Origin: a virus
DNA: 64,000 bases
Virus record (IMG/VR): IMGVR_UViG_3300037427_000542
Location: 19,601-83,600 of that record
Reading direction: 5' to 3' (one strand)
Made by a program: the position numbers and the translations under genes. The notes beneath the pieces are model-generated. The model was not told the DNA's origin and ran no database searches. It worked only from the letters and a program-made list of their open reading frames with translations. Every line of letters begins with the position of its first letter. The stretch's first letter is position 1. Below are positions 33,752 through 40,594 of the stretch, piece after piece.

Positions 33752-33780
33752 TTGACTCTTGGTTGGCAAGAGTCTATAAT
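33752..33780 (+). promoter_or_regulatory. Sigma70-like promoter with palindromic spacer (33818 gene)
   Basis: TTGACT (33752-33757), 17-bp spacer, TATAAT (33775-33780). ACTCTT-N7-AAGAGT is a perfect repeat, as in the cobT and gp43 promoters. Confidence 0.8.
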
Positions 33781-33817
33781 GTAACTTGTAAATTAGAAAA
33801 TATGGAGAAACGCTGTT

Positions 33818-34144
33818 ATGACAGATCAACTATTTAAATATGCAGGATATTCAGTTACGGAAGCAGGCCAAACTAAGGCTAGGTTCGGTAATGATATGGT
33901 ATCACGCATAAAGAAACTTACGGCTAAGGGTAACCAAGATACTTGGTTCGCTGAATTGCCGCAAGCCATGACCAAGAAGGAAGCATCAAACTTCTTACTT
34001 GAAAAGGAGGAGATTAAATCCAACTTTGATGTAAGAGATGCTTTACAAAAGGTCGTGTATCGTAATGTGCCTAAGGGAACGACTCGTGTCGTGAACGAGG
34101 GTGCTGTTTCAACCGGCAATGATGCCAACAATATGGAGAGCTAA
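33818..34144 (+). CDS. Early-promoter-driven small basic protein
   Basis: 108 aa. It has KYAGYSVTEAGQTKARFGNDMVSRIKKLTAKG, then DTWFAELPQAMTKKEASNFLLEK and VRDALQKVVYRNVPKGTTR. No family recognised. The MTKKEA helix and basic patches suggest nucleic-acid contact. Transcribed from its own promoter together with the HTH gene that follows. Confidence 0.6.
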   Translation: MTDQLFKYAGYSVTEAGQTKARFGNDMVSRIKKLTAKGNQDTWFAELPQAMTKKEASNFLLEKEEIKSNFDVRDALQKVVYRNVPKGTTRVVNEGAVSTGNDANNMES

Positions 34145-34145
34145 T

Positions 34146-34397
34146 ATGGCTAATCGTAAAGTGACCCAAACTCAAAAGGTTCTAAACTTTTTGAACAAAG
34201 GGAATAGTTTGAGCAATGCAGTAGCAACGCACAAACTTAAAGTAAACAGACTACCTGCTAAGATTCATGTTCTTAGACAACAAGGGTATCCTATTTACAC
34301 AAATTCCAATGCAGTAGGTAATCCTACTTACCGTCTTGGTACACCTAGTAGAGCAATGGTAGCAGCAGCTTTTAAAGCTGGCGTATCATTTAGCTAA
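34146..34397 (+). CDS. Small winged-helix/HTH-like protein
   Basis: 83 aa from ATG 34146 (GGAG at 34135-34138). TQKVLNFLNKGNSLSNAVATHKL followed by VNRLPAKIHVLRQQGYPIYTN gives helix-helix-turn-recognition helix and a beta wing (PTYRLG) typical of small phage HTH proteins. Probable regulator. A strong terminator follows at 34406-34456. Confidence 0.65.
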   Translation: MANRKVTQTQKVLNFLNKGNSLSNAVATHKLKVNRLPAKIHVLRQQGYPIYTNSNAVGNPTYRLGTPSRAMVAAAFKAGVSFS

Positions 34398-34405
34398 GCT
34401 AACTA

Positions 34406-34456
34406 AATGGAGCCCTATATGAAACATAAGAACCCTGGGGCTCCATTACATTTTTT
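34406..34456 (+). terminator. Intrinsic terminator after the HTH gene
   Basis: Perfect 10-bp stem AATGGAGCCC (34406-34415) with GGGCTCCATT (34438-34447), loop of 22 nt, then ACATTTTTT. The U-tract starts 3 nt after the stem. Confidence 0.75.
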
Positions 34457-34498
34457 GAGGTTTGGTACACCGAGGTCGTCAGAGATCAAAAGACCAAC

Positions 34499-34506
34499 TA
34501 TAAATA
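34499..34506 (+). promoter_or_regulatory. Possible late promoter TATAAATA upstream of tRNA-Thr
   Basis: Exact TATAAATA in the non-coding stretch between the terminator and the tRNA. It could drive the tRNA and the following small genes late. Confidence 0.45.
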
Positions 34507-34595
34507 TAGGAGAAGAGCTAGGCAGACTCGAAAAAAAGGCCGTAACAAAAACATATATCCTGGATAATGATATAAAACTTATCCACCGAATTTTT

Positions 34596-34671
34596 GCTCG
34601 GATAGCTCAGTTGGTAGAGCAGATGATTTGTAATCATCAGGTCGTAGGTTCAAATCCTATTCCGAGCTCCA
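34596..34671 (+). tRNA. tRNA-Thr (UGU)
   Basis: The 7-bp acceptor stem GCTCGGA/TCCGAGC, D arm AGCTCAGTTGGTAGAGC, 5-bp anticodon stem GATGA/TCATC with loop TTTGTAA (anticodon TGT at 34629-34631), T arm with GGTTCAAATCC. Discriminator T34668 and an encoded CCA (34669-34671). It reads ACA, a codon used very often in this AT-rich genome. Confidence 0.95.
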
Positions 34672-34692
34672 GACAAACATAAAGGATAGGAA

Positions 34693-34938
34693 ATGGAAAA
34701 AATAGATTTAGCAAAAGAATTAATTGAAGCATTAAGCAATCAATATCGTGGCAATATACAAGCTGCAAGAGCTAATGTGAGAGTGTACCTAGAAAATCCA
34801 GCAGGGATTGGTGAGCACCCAGATATTATTCAATCTATTGACAGCCAGATCCAAATTATAGCAGACAACCAAGAGAAATTAGATATTCTCAATAGCCGTA
34901 GATTCAACTTTTCAGGGAGTAATTTTCCCGTTGAATAA
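34693..34938 (+). CDS. Small conserved phage protein
   Basis: 81 aa. MEKIDLAKELIEALSNQY, VYLENPAGIGEHPDIIQSIDSQI is a pattern (PxGIGEHPDI followed by a helix) shared by small proteins of many marine T4-like phages. Helical, soluble, unknown function. GGA site upstream; overlaps the next gene by 8 nt. Confidence 0.7.
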   Translation: MEKIDLAKELIEALSNQYRGNIQAARANVRVYLENPAGIGEHPDIIQSIDSQIQIIADNQEKLDILNSRRFNFSGSNFPVE

Positions 34939-35128
34939 TTTACAAGCTACCTTTGGTAACGAATTTTTCCGTGCAGAAGTGAGACCTTTTAAGGACACAG
35001 ATCTGTACAAAGTAGAGTTTTTTAGTAAGGACGATTTGGTCTTTACAGAATATGTGGCTGACATAGCCACCGCTGAGGATACAGCAAAAACATTCGTTAG
35101 ACAAAGGGAGCGACTACATGGCAAATAA
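34931..35128 (+). CDS. Small protein, unknown function
   Basis: 65 aa from TTG 34931. Strands FFRAEVRPF and YKVEFFSKDDLVF are followed by a helix ATAEDTAKTFVRQRERL. Overlaps both neighbours by 8 and 11 nt, which favours translation. Not recognised. Confidence 0.55.
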   Translation: MNNLQATFGNEFFRAEVRPFKDTDLYKVEFFSKDDLVFTEYVADIATAEDTAKTFVRQRERLHGK

Positions 35129-35603
35129 TGTATATTCTACTATTCAATTTCAAGAAGGCGACAATGAGGCAGAAAGAGAGTTCATAAGAATTTTTGAATT
35201 CATACAAACCTTCGATGAAAAAGGATTAGAGTTTGCAGACTTTTATCTCACCAATCAAGAAATTGTAGATGATGAGTTTATGGAAGATTGGGTAGGTCCT
35301 AGAAAAGCAGTCGTTACAAATTTTATGGGTACAGAAGTAGAGATAAAATCCTCTTGGATATCTCCTCGTGTATTTTTCGAAGGTTTATTAGAACATTTAA
35401 GAAACACAGATCCTGATGTTAAATTAAGTATGCAATATGAGGATGAATTTCTAATGTTCTGTGGTGTGTATGTTAACGACAAGAATATTGAAGAGTCAGG
35501 TGGTTGGTTCAAGGCACAATTCGATAAACTAGAAGATGACGAATTAGACTTCTTAGAGTTTGTAGAGGATATACAGATAGAATGGTTAGATGAATTGTGT
35601 TAA
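35118..35603 (+). CDS. Acidic small protein, unknown function
   Basis: 161 aa, strongly acidic (EDDELDFLEFVEDIQIEWLDEL at the end). The start NVYSTIQFQ and alternating strands and helices faintly resemble ferredoxin-fold Api92/YubB-like phage proteins, but this is not firm. Its acidity could fit a DNA mimic. Good RBS GGGAG upstream. Confidence 0.55.
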   Translation: MANNVYSTIQFQEGDNEAEREFIRIFEFIQTFDEKGLEFADFYLTNQEIVDDEFMEDWVGPRKAVVTNFMGTEVEIKSSWISPRVFFEGLLEHLRNTDPDVKLSMQYEDEFLMFCGVYVNDKNIEESGGWFKAQFDKLEDDELDFLEFVEDIQIEWLDELC

Positions 35604-35637
35604 TTTTGTGTTGATAGTATGTTAGGAGGATATATAA

Positions 35638-35730
35638 TGCGGTTTGTGGAAAAAATGGAGACATACGATTCACAATCTCCTACTTCTAACATTTTTATAT
35701 TTAATGGAGGAAGACTTGAGACTTGTTAAG
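35638..35730 (+). CDS. Possible 30-aa peptide
   Basis: ATG 35638 is preceded by a very strong AGGAGG (35625-35630). The 30-aa frame ends in IFIFNGGRLETC. Nothing recognisable; it may be a leader peptide or chance. The interval 35604-35777 otherwise has no gene. Confidence 0.35.
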
Positions 35731-35777
35731 ACGACTTCAACCAAAGGTCAACAAGACGTCAAGATGGAGATGGAGAT

Positions 35778-36290
35778 ATGAGGTTAGATTACAAAGACTG
35801 TGGCAAAATTGGCATTACATGTAGCACATTTGATTTGCTACATGCTGGACATGTCGTTATGTTAGAGGAGGCCAAAAGGCATTGTGATTACCTAATAGCA
35901 GCGCTGCAAGTCGATCCTACTCAAGACAGACAAACAAAGAACAAACCTATTCAAAGTATAGTAGAAAGACAAATACAGTTAGCTGCTGTGAAGTATGTTG
36001 ATGAGATAGTTATGTACTCTACAGAATCAGAATTAGAAGATTTATTCCTTACACTACCTTTAAATGTTAGAATACTAGGTACTGAATATAGGGACAAAGA
36101 GTTTACAGCTAAGCAGATATGTTTAGATCGTAATATAGAATTGTTTTATAATGTAAGAGATCATTCTTTCAGTAGTACATCTCTTAGAAACAGAATACAA
36201 AACAATGAAATACAAAAAATAACTGGTTATGCAGATGCAGTGATGCCTGAAGTGATAGCCGCTAACAAAAAGAGGAAAGATGATGAGTGA
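35778..36290 (+). CDS. Cytidylyltransferase-like nucleotidyltransferase (TagD-type)
   Basis: 170 aa. CSTFDLLHAGHVVMLEEAK holds the HxGH active-site motif, with VKYVDEIVMY and a C-terminal SSTSLRNRI in place of the RTxGISTT motif. This is close to glycerol-3-phosphate/phosphoethanolamine cytidylyltransferases, which make CDP-activated polyol or lipid head groups. It precedes a GT2-like glycosyltransferase, suggesting a surface or glycan module. Confidence 0.8.
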   Translation: MRLDYKDCGKIGITCSTFDLLHAGHVVMLEEAKRHCDYLIAALQVDPTQDRQTKNKPIQSIVERQIQLAAVKYVDEIVMYSTESELEDLFLTLPLNVRILGTEYRDKEFTAKQICLDRNIELFYNVRDHSFSSTSLRNRIQNNEIQKITGYADAVMPEVIAANKKRKDDE

Positions 36291-36501
36291 TGATAATAAA
36301 TATTTAGGTAAAAACACACCTGCCATTCGCAGAGTAGTTAATTGTTTAAATGCTGAGAAAAGAGCCTTACATGGTGAATTCAAGCACTATTGGAAGAACA
36401 CTGCTCAGAAAATAGCTAAATCAAATGATATAGATATAGAGCGTGTAAAAAATAATTTGGAGTTATACAATGCAGAACCTAAAAGTAGTAGCATCCACTA
36501 G
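36283..36501 (+). CDS. Small basic protein, unknown function
   Basis: 72 aa (ATG 36283; ATG 36280 also possible) with AGAGGA upstream. PAIRRVVNCLNAEKRALHGEFKHYW and IDIERVKNNLELY suggest an all-helical protein. Overlaps both neighbours. Confidence 0.55.
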   Translation: MSDDNKYLGKNTPAIRRVVNCLNAEKRALHGEFKHYWKNTAQKIAKSNDIDIERVKNNLELYNAEPKSSSIH

Positions 36502-36814
36502 AATTTGGGAAGCTAAAAATCCTAATCAACCTGACTTTCCTATGTGGCACCCTGTTGGAGGGAGTGAATATATTATAGGTTATATGGATCTACCTGACGG
36601 CGAAGCACCACAACTGGCTCATATAGCAGAACATGTTACTAAATTTATCCATGTATTAGAGGGTAAGATTACTCCTAATGTGGTAGAGGTATTTGCAGGC
36701 TATGAAATTTACTATAAAGATGCTTTAACACATAACGAAGCATTTCAACTACAACAAGGTGATTCTATTGACTTCCCAGCTGAAGATGTTACAAAAATCG
36801 AAGGCGAATCATAG
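36470..36814 (+). CDS. Conserved small protein, unknown function
   Basis: 114 aa. A HPVGGSEYIIGYMDLPDGEAPQ core and later EVFAGYEIYYKDA strands. The single His/Glu pattern faintly suggests a cupin-like barrel, not secure. The C-terminus overlaps the glycosyltransferase start. Confidence 0.5.
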   Translation: MQNLKVVASTRIWEAKNPNQPDFPMWHPVGGSEYIIGYMDLPDGEAPQLAHIAEHVTKFIHVLEGKITPNVVEVFAGYEIYYKDALTHNEAFQLQQGDSIDFPAEDVTKIEGES

Positions 36815-37532
36815 GTGGACATTTGGGTTTACATACTTTAATGAACCACATAAGCTAGAGATACAAATGGACACCTGGTCCAAATGGCCAGGCAATGTAG
36901 ATATCTTTATCGTTGACGATGGTTCAGATCTATATCCTGCCAAGCCATTACTAGAAAATTTTCATTTAGAAGATTGGCAACCTACTCTACAACTTTGGAG
37001 AGTCACAAGAAATATAGGCTTCAACTCTCATGGCTGTAGAAATCTTATAGCCAAATATGCAGACACAGATTGCATACAATTCTTAGATATAGATCATGTG
37101 ATGTATGCTCCCGATGTTGCTAAACTTAAACAAATGAAAGTAGGAAGTAAGGATATTATTCATCATAAAAACTATAATGAATATCAACAAACAGTAAAAG
37201 ATCATCCAGGCCATATGAATTGTTTTGGTATACACAAAGATTTATTTTGGGAAGCTGGAGGTTATGATGAATCTTTTACCGGCCATCATTATGGAGATAG
37301 AGAATTTTTAGATAGAGTATTTGAATTAGAACACAGGAAGATAAAATCTACTTGTATTACTTCAATGAACCGTGAAGGTAGACATGGAAGAGTAAATCCT
37401 AATAAGTCTATAACTGAATACGATCCAACCGATGATAAGTTTTTCTGGGTACCGTTGGCAGTAGATGAAGTTAAAAAACTTAGAGGAACAAAAACACAAA
37501 GATTAGATTTTCCGTTTATTAAAATATTATAA
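36786..37532 (+). CDS. Glycosyltransferase, GT-A fold (GT2-like)
   Basis: 248 aa from ATG 36786 (no clear RBS, 29-nt overlap upstream). NVDIFIVDDGSD gives the nucleotide-binding strand, FLDIDHVM the DxD-equivalent, and FWEAGGYDESFTGHHYGDREF the GGxDExF-type acceptor motif. Retention or inversion and the acceptor cannot be told. It follows the cytidylyltransferase gene cluster. A late promoter begins within its last codons. Confidence 0.75.
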   Translation: MLQKSKANHRWTFGFTYFNEPHKLEIQMDTWSKWPGNVDIFIVDDGSDLYPAKPLLENFHLEDWQPTLQLWRVTRNIGFNSHGCRNLIAKYADTDCIQFLDIDHVMYAPDVAKLKQMKVGSKDIIHHKNYNEYQQTVKDHPGHMNCFGIHKDLFWEAGGYDESFTGHHYGDREFLDRVFELEHRKIKSTCITSMNREGRHGRVNPNKSITEYDPTDDKFFWVPLAVDEVKKLRGTKTQRLDFPFIKIL

Positions 37533-37535
37533 ATA
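37528..37535 (+). promoter_or_regulatory. T4-type late promoter, leaderless configuration (37541 gene)
   Basis: TATAAATA, then CTGTT (5 nt), then ATG 37541. There is no Shine-Dalgarno. T4-type initiation about 6 nt past the element would place +1 at or next to the A of ATG. Confidence 0.75.
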
Positions 37536-37540
37536 CTGTT

Positions 37541-38716
37541 ATGCGCTTTACTGAATTTTTAAAAGAAGATAAAGAAGAAGATAAACTTAAACATCTAGAG
37601 CATGTTGAGGATCATGTAATCCATGCTGGACATGAAGGCTTTGGACATGCGTTCCATACAATTAATGATGTTCATAATGATTTACAAGGTAAAGGCAAAT
37701 CTCAGACACAAACAACTATTAAATATGATGGCAGTCCTGCCGTTGTATTTGGGAAACATCCTGAGAACGGAAAGTTCTTTGTAGCATCTAAATCAGCATT
37801 CAATAAAACACCAAAGATTAATCACACCCATGAAGATATAGATAAGAACCACGGGCACGCACCAGGTCTTGTATCTAAACTTAAAGCAGCTTTAGATCAT
37901 GCACACAAAATAGAGCCTAATGGAGTCTATCAAGCAGACATTATGCACGCTGGAGATGTTAAACACGATAAGAAAAATAATAGAGTAGACTTTACACCAC
38001 AGTTAATTACATATCATGCACCAGCAGATTCAGATCACGGTAAGGCAGCTCAGAAAGCTAAGCTAGGGTTAGCAATACATACGGAGTATGAGGGTAAGAC
38101 AATAGCCGATATGAAAGCCAAACACGGCGCTATTGACTCTAATACCTTCAAAAAGCACAAGGATGTGCACCTTATGAGTGCTAATCACGATCTTAGTACA
38201 CATAGGTATAGTTTAGAAGATCGTAAGCAAGTAGACCATCATTTAGAACAAGCTGTAGCACACTTTAAAAATACACCCAGAGAACACCACGATACAGTTC
38301 AAAAACATGCTACAGCCTTAAAGACTTATGTAAACCATACAGTACGAACAGGCGAACAACATTCACATGAGGGGTTCGTAGCACATCACAGTAAGAGTCA
38401 TCAGAAGAAGGTAGATGGTGTTAAGACAGATGTTGCTAAAGCAAGACATCAAACTACTATGGATAACACCTTAGGACATATAAATAAGAATAAGGAACAC
38501 TTCGAAGGTCCAATGAATATGCACAAACATCTTCAAGCGGCTAAGAATATTTTAACAACTACCATGTCTCAAAAGTCAGAATTTGGACATGAAGTAGACG
38601 GACAGAAAGTTAAACCAGAAGGTTTTGTTGCCATACGAAATGGCAGACCTTCTAAATTTGTAGACAGGAAGGAGTTTAGTGCGCTAAACTTTAACAAGAA
38701 TGACAACAGAAAATAA
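37541..38716 (+). CDS. Ligase/nucleotidyltransferase-like late protein
   Basis: 391 aa, His/Lys-rich. TTIKYDGSPAVVFG resembles the KxDG lysine-nucleotidyl motif of DNA/RNA ligases, followed by GKFFVASKSAF, NGVYQADIMH (a motif III/IIIa-like strand) and a C-terminal EGFVAIRNGRPSKFVDR that could carry the motif IV/V lysine. I recall an uncharacterised T4-like family (possibly DUF6267) with this plan. It is transcribed from a late promoter with its ATG at the predicted start site, so it may be a virion or maturation enzyme. Overlaps the next gene by 17 nt. Confidence 0.6.
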   Translation: MRFTEFLKEDKEEDKLKHLEHVEDHVIHAGHEGFGHAFHTINDVHNDLQGKGKSQTQTTIKYDGSPAVVFGKHPENGKFFVASKSAFNKTPKINHTHEDIDKNHGHAPGLVSKLKAALDHAHKIEPNGVYQADIMHAGDVKHDKKNNRVDFTPQLITYHAPADSDHGKAAQKAKLGLAIHTEYEGKTIADMKAKHGAIDSNTFKKHKDVHLMSANHDLSTHRYSLEDRKQVDHHLEQAVAHFKNTPREHHDTVQKHATALKTYVNHTVRTGEQHSHEGFVAHHSKSHQKKVDGVKTDVAKARHQTTMDNTLGHINKNKEHFEGPMNMHKHLQAAKNILTTTMSQKSEFGHEVDGQKVKPEGFVAIRNGRPSKFVDRKEFSALNFNKNDNRK

Positions 38717-39566
38717 AGATAAACATATAGTATTTTCATATGGTAGGATGAATCCACCAACTGCTGGACATTCTAAGGTAGTGGACAAAGTTAAGTCTCA
38801 CGCAGATGCTATTGGCGCTAATCACGCAGTTATAGTTAGTCATTCTCAAAATCAAAAAGACAATCCATTACATCACGAACACAAAAAAGAATTTCTAAAA
38901 CATGTACACCCTGATGTAAACTTTGAACATTCTACAAAAGAACACCCACACTTCTTGGCACAGCTTAAAAAGTTTCATCAAGAAGGACATACACACGCAA
39001 CAATGGTTGTTGGTAGTGATAGAGTAAAACAATTTAAAGCGTTGGCACATAAGTACAACGGCAAAGAATACGATTATAAAAAGATACATATCTTATCTGC
39101 AGGACAGAGAGACCCTGATGCAGAAGGAGTCACTGGTATAAGTGGAACAAAGATGAGAAATCATGCTAGCAATAATGATTACAAATCTTTTAAGGCAGGA
39201 TTACATGCCAATCATAATGATGAACAAGCTAAGAAACTCTTTAAGGCAACGCGCCAAGGTATGAACTTACAAAAAGAGGAGAGAGGCATGAAGGATTTTG
39301 CTACATTTTTAACAGAAGACATGGAAGGCATGTCTCAAAAGTCTGGAGATAAAAGAAGTACAGAGAGTGGTGCAGGCATGACAGCCAAAGGTGTCGCTAA
39401 ATACAACAGACGAACAGGTGGTAATCTAAAAACAGCAGTAACTACACCACCAAGCAAACTTAAAAAAGGCAGTAAAGCAGCAGGAAGGCGTAAGTCTTTT
39501 TGTGCCAGGTCCAAAGGTTGGACAGGCGAGAGAGGCAAAGCTGCTAGAAGGAGATGGAATTGCTAA
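38700..39566 (+). CDS. Nucleotidyltransferase fused to a basic C-terminal tail
   Basis: 288 aa. The N-terminus has FSYGRMNPPTAGHSKVV (TxGH variant of the HxGH motif) and GISGTKMRNH (ISSTxxR-type), matching NMNAT/cytidylyltransferase-fold proteins. From about residue 195 a short linker leads to a separate basic module ending RRKSFCARSKGW and GKAARRRWNC. In other phages a similar Cys/Arg tail is a separate small structural-type protein (possibly DUF6321). This is a fusion; the tail may target it to the capsid or DNA. Confidence 0.7.
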   Translation: MTTENKDKHIVFSYGRMNPPTAGHSKVVDKVKSHADAIGANHAVIVSHSQNQKDNPLHHEHKKEFLKHVHPDVNFEHSTKEHPHFLAQLKKFHQEGHTHATMVVGSDRVKQFKALAHKYNGKEYDYKKIHILSAGQRDPDAEGVTGISGTKMRNHASNNDYKSFKAGLHANHNDEQAKKLFKATRQGMNLQKEERGMKDFATFLTEDMEGMSQKSGDKRSTESGAGMTAKGVAKYNRRTGGNLKTAVTTPPSKLKKGSKAAGRRKSFCARSKGWTGERGKAARRRWNC

Positions 39567-39868
39567 TACTTACTAGACTAGCTATAGCATGTGTAACAGC
39601 AGTATTTGGAAACGCTTTTAGTAAATGGTTTCTTAATACAAAAGTAGGCGCATGGTTTCAACTTAAAATAAACAAACTAATGTCATTCTTAGCAGATAGA
39701 TATAACATAGAGGTTGCTAAGAAAGAAGCTAAATGGAGATCAGATTATCCTATGTTAGCTGAAAGAATAGATTTATTAGAAGATAAGGCACATTACAAAT
39801 GTGGACTTTCAGACTTTGACGGCTTTGAACAGATCGATGAAAGAATTAGGAAGTTAGAGAAGAAATGA
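39554..39868 (+). CDS. Membrane protein with cytoplasmic coiled segment
   Basis: 104 aa, AAGGAG site. N-terminal helix LLILTRLAIACVTAVFGNAF is hydrophobic, followed by a charged helix region (IEVAKKEAKWRSDYPMLAERIDLLED) and EQIDERIRKLEKK. It is directly upstream of the spanin genes (4-nt overlap), so it could be part of the lysis cassette. Confidence 0.55.
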   Translation: MELLILTRLAIACVTAVFGNAFSKWFLNTKVGAWFQLKINKLMSFLADRYNIEVAKKEAKWRSDYPMLAERIDLLEDKAHYKCGLSDFDGFEQIDERIRKLEKK

Positions 39869-40233
39869 GTAAGATATTAATAGGAATTATTGTAGCCATG
39901 TGCTTAGGCTTTGGTGGCTACTACTGGATGACAGAAAAGCGTCTTACAGTTCTAACTGAGAACAACGCTAAACTATCAATAGCAAATCAAACAAATCAAC
40001 AAACAATAGACAAACTTTCACAGGATTATGAGGAACAACAAGTACTTAATAAAGAGTTAGGTATAAAGTTAAAAGCCTCAGAAGCTTATGGAGATAACTT
40101 AGCTAAAAAACTAAGGGAACATGATTTAACAATGCTAACCCTAAAGAAACCAGGGTTAATTGAACGGAGGGTGAATAGTGCCACAGATAAGATTCTTAAA
40201 GATCTCGAGTCTAGTACTGCTACTGTTAATTAG
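39865..40233 (+). CDS. i-spanin (Rz-like)
   Basis: 122 aa. A single N-terminal transmembrane helix (ILIGIIVAMCLGFGGYYWM) is followed by a periplasmic coiled coil (ENNAKLSIANQTNQQTIDKLSQ; EEQQVLNKELGIKLKA) and a basic, Ser/Thr-rich end. The out-of-frame overlap with a lipoprotein gene is the standard Rz/Rz1 arrangement. It links to o-spanin across the periplasm to fuse inner and outer membranes. Confidence 0.8.
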   Translation: MSKILIGIIVAMCLGFGGYYWMTEKRLTVLTENNAKLSIANQTNQQTIDKLSQDYEEQQVLNKELGIKLKASEAYGDNLAKKLREHDLTMLTLKKPGLIERRVNSATDKILKDLESSTATVN

Positions 40234-40576
40234 TAGTGGTTGTAGTCTTATACCTGCACAGGTAGAAGTACAAACTAAATTCGTAGAGAAACAAATACCA
40301 ATACAAGGACATCCTAAGGGTGTAACTATGTATCCTATGCAGTTTTATGCTGTAACAAGCGAGAACTACGAGGAGTTCAAAGAGAAATTTGAGAAAGAAA
40401 ATGCAGATTTAGTATATTTTGCATTGAGTGTTCCGGATTATGAGAACTTATCTTTAAATATAGGTGAACTAAAACGCTACATAGAACAACAAAAGACAAT
40501 CATTATATATTACGAACAATCCATAACAGGAATTAAGGCAGAAATAGTTTTGGAAGACGACAAAGCCAAAGACTAA
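40178..40576 (+). CDS. o-spanin (Rz1-like lipoprotein)
   Basis: 132 aa from GTG 40178. A signal helix (SSLVLLLLISSGC) with a lipobox LISSGC gives a lipid-anchored outer-membrane protein. It is longer than lambda Rz1 and has a helix-rich mature part (YIEQQKTIIIYYEQ). Begins 56 nt inside the i-spanin gene, in another frame. Together they form a spanin pair, consistent with a Gram-negative host. Confidence 0.75.
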   Translation: MPQIRFLKISSLVLLLLISSGCSLIPAQVEVQTKFVEKQIPIQGHPKGVTMYPMQFYAVTSENYEEFKEKFEKENADLVYFALSVPDYENLSLNIGELKRYIEQQKTIIIYYEQSITGIKAEIVLEDDKAKD

Positions 40577-40581
40577 TCTTG

Positions 40582-40589
40582 TATAAATA
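40582..40589 (+). promoter_or_regulatory. T4-type late promoter, leaderless configuration (40595 gene)
   Basis: TATAAATA, AGAGT (5 nt), ATG 40595. No separate Shine-Dalgarno except the weak AGAG inside the 5-nt gap, which would be at +1 or upstream of the transcript. Confidence 0.75.
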
Positions 40590-40594
40590 AGAGT

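Noticed and set aside
34407-34682. 91-aa frame spanning the terminator and tRNA
   Set aside because: Its C-terminal part is the translation of the tRNA-Thr itself, and the ATG lies in the terminator stem.
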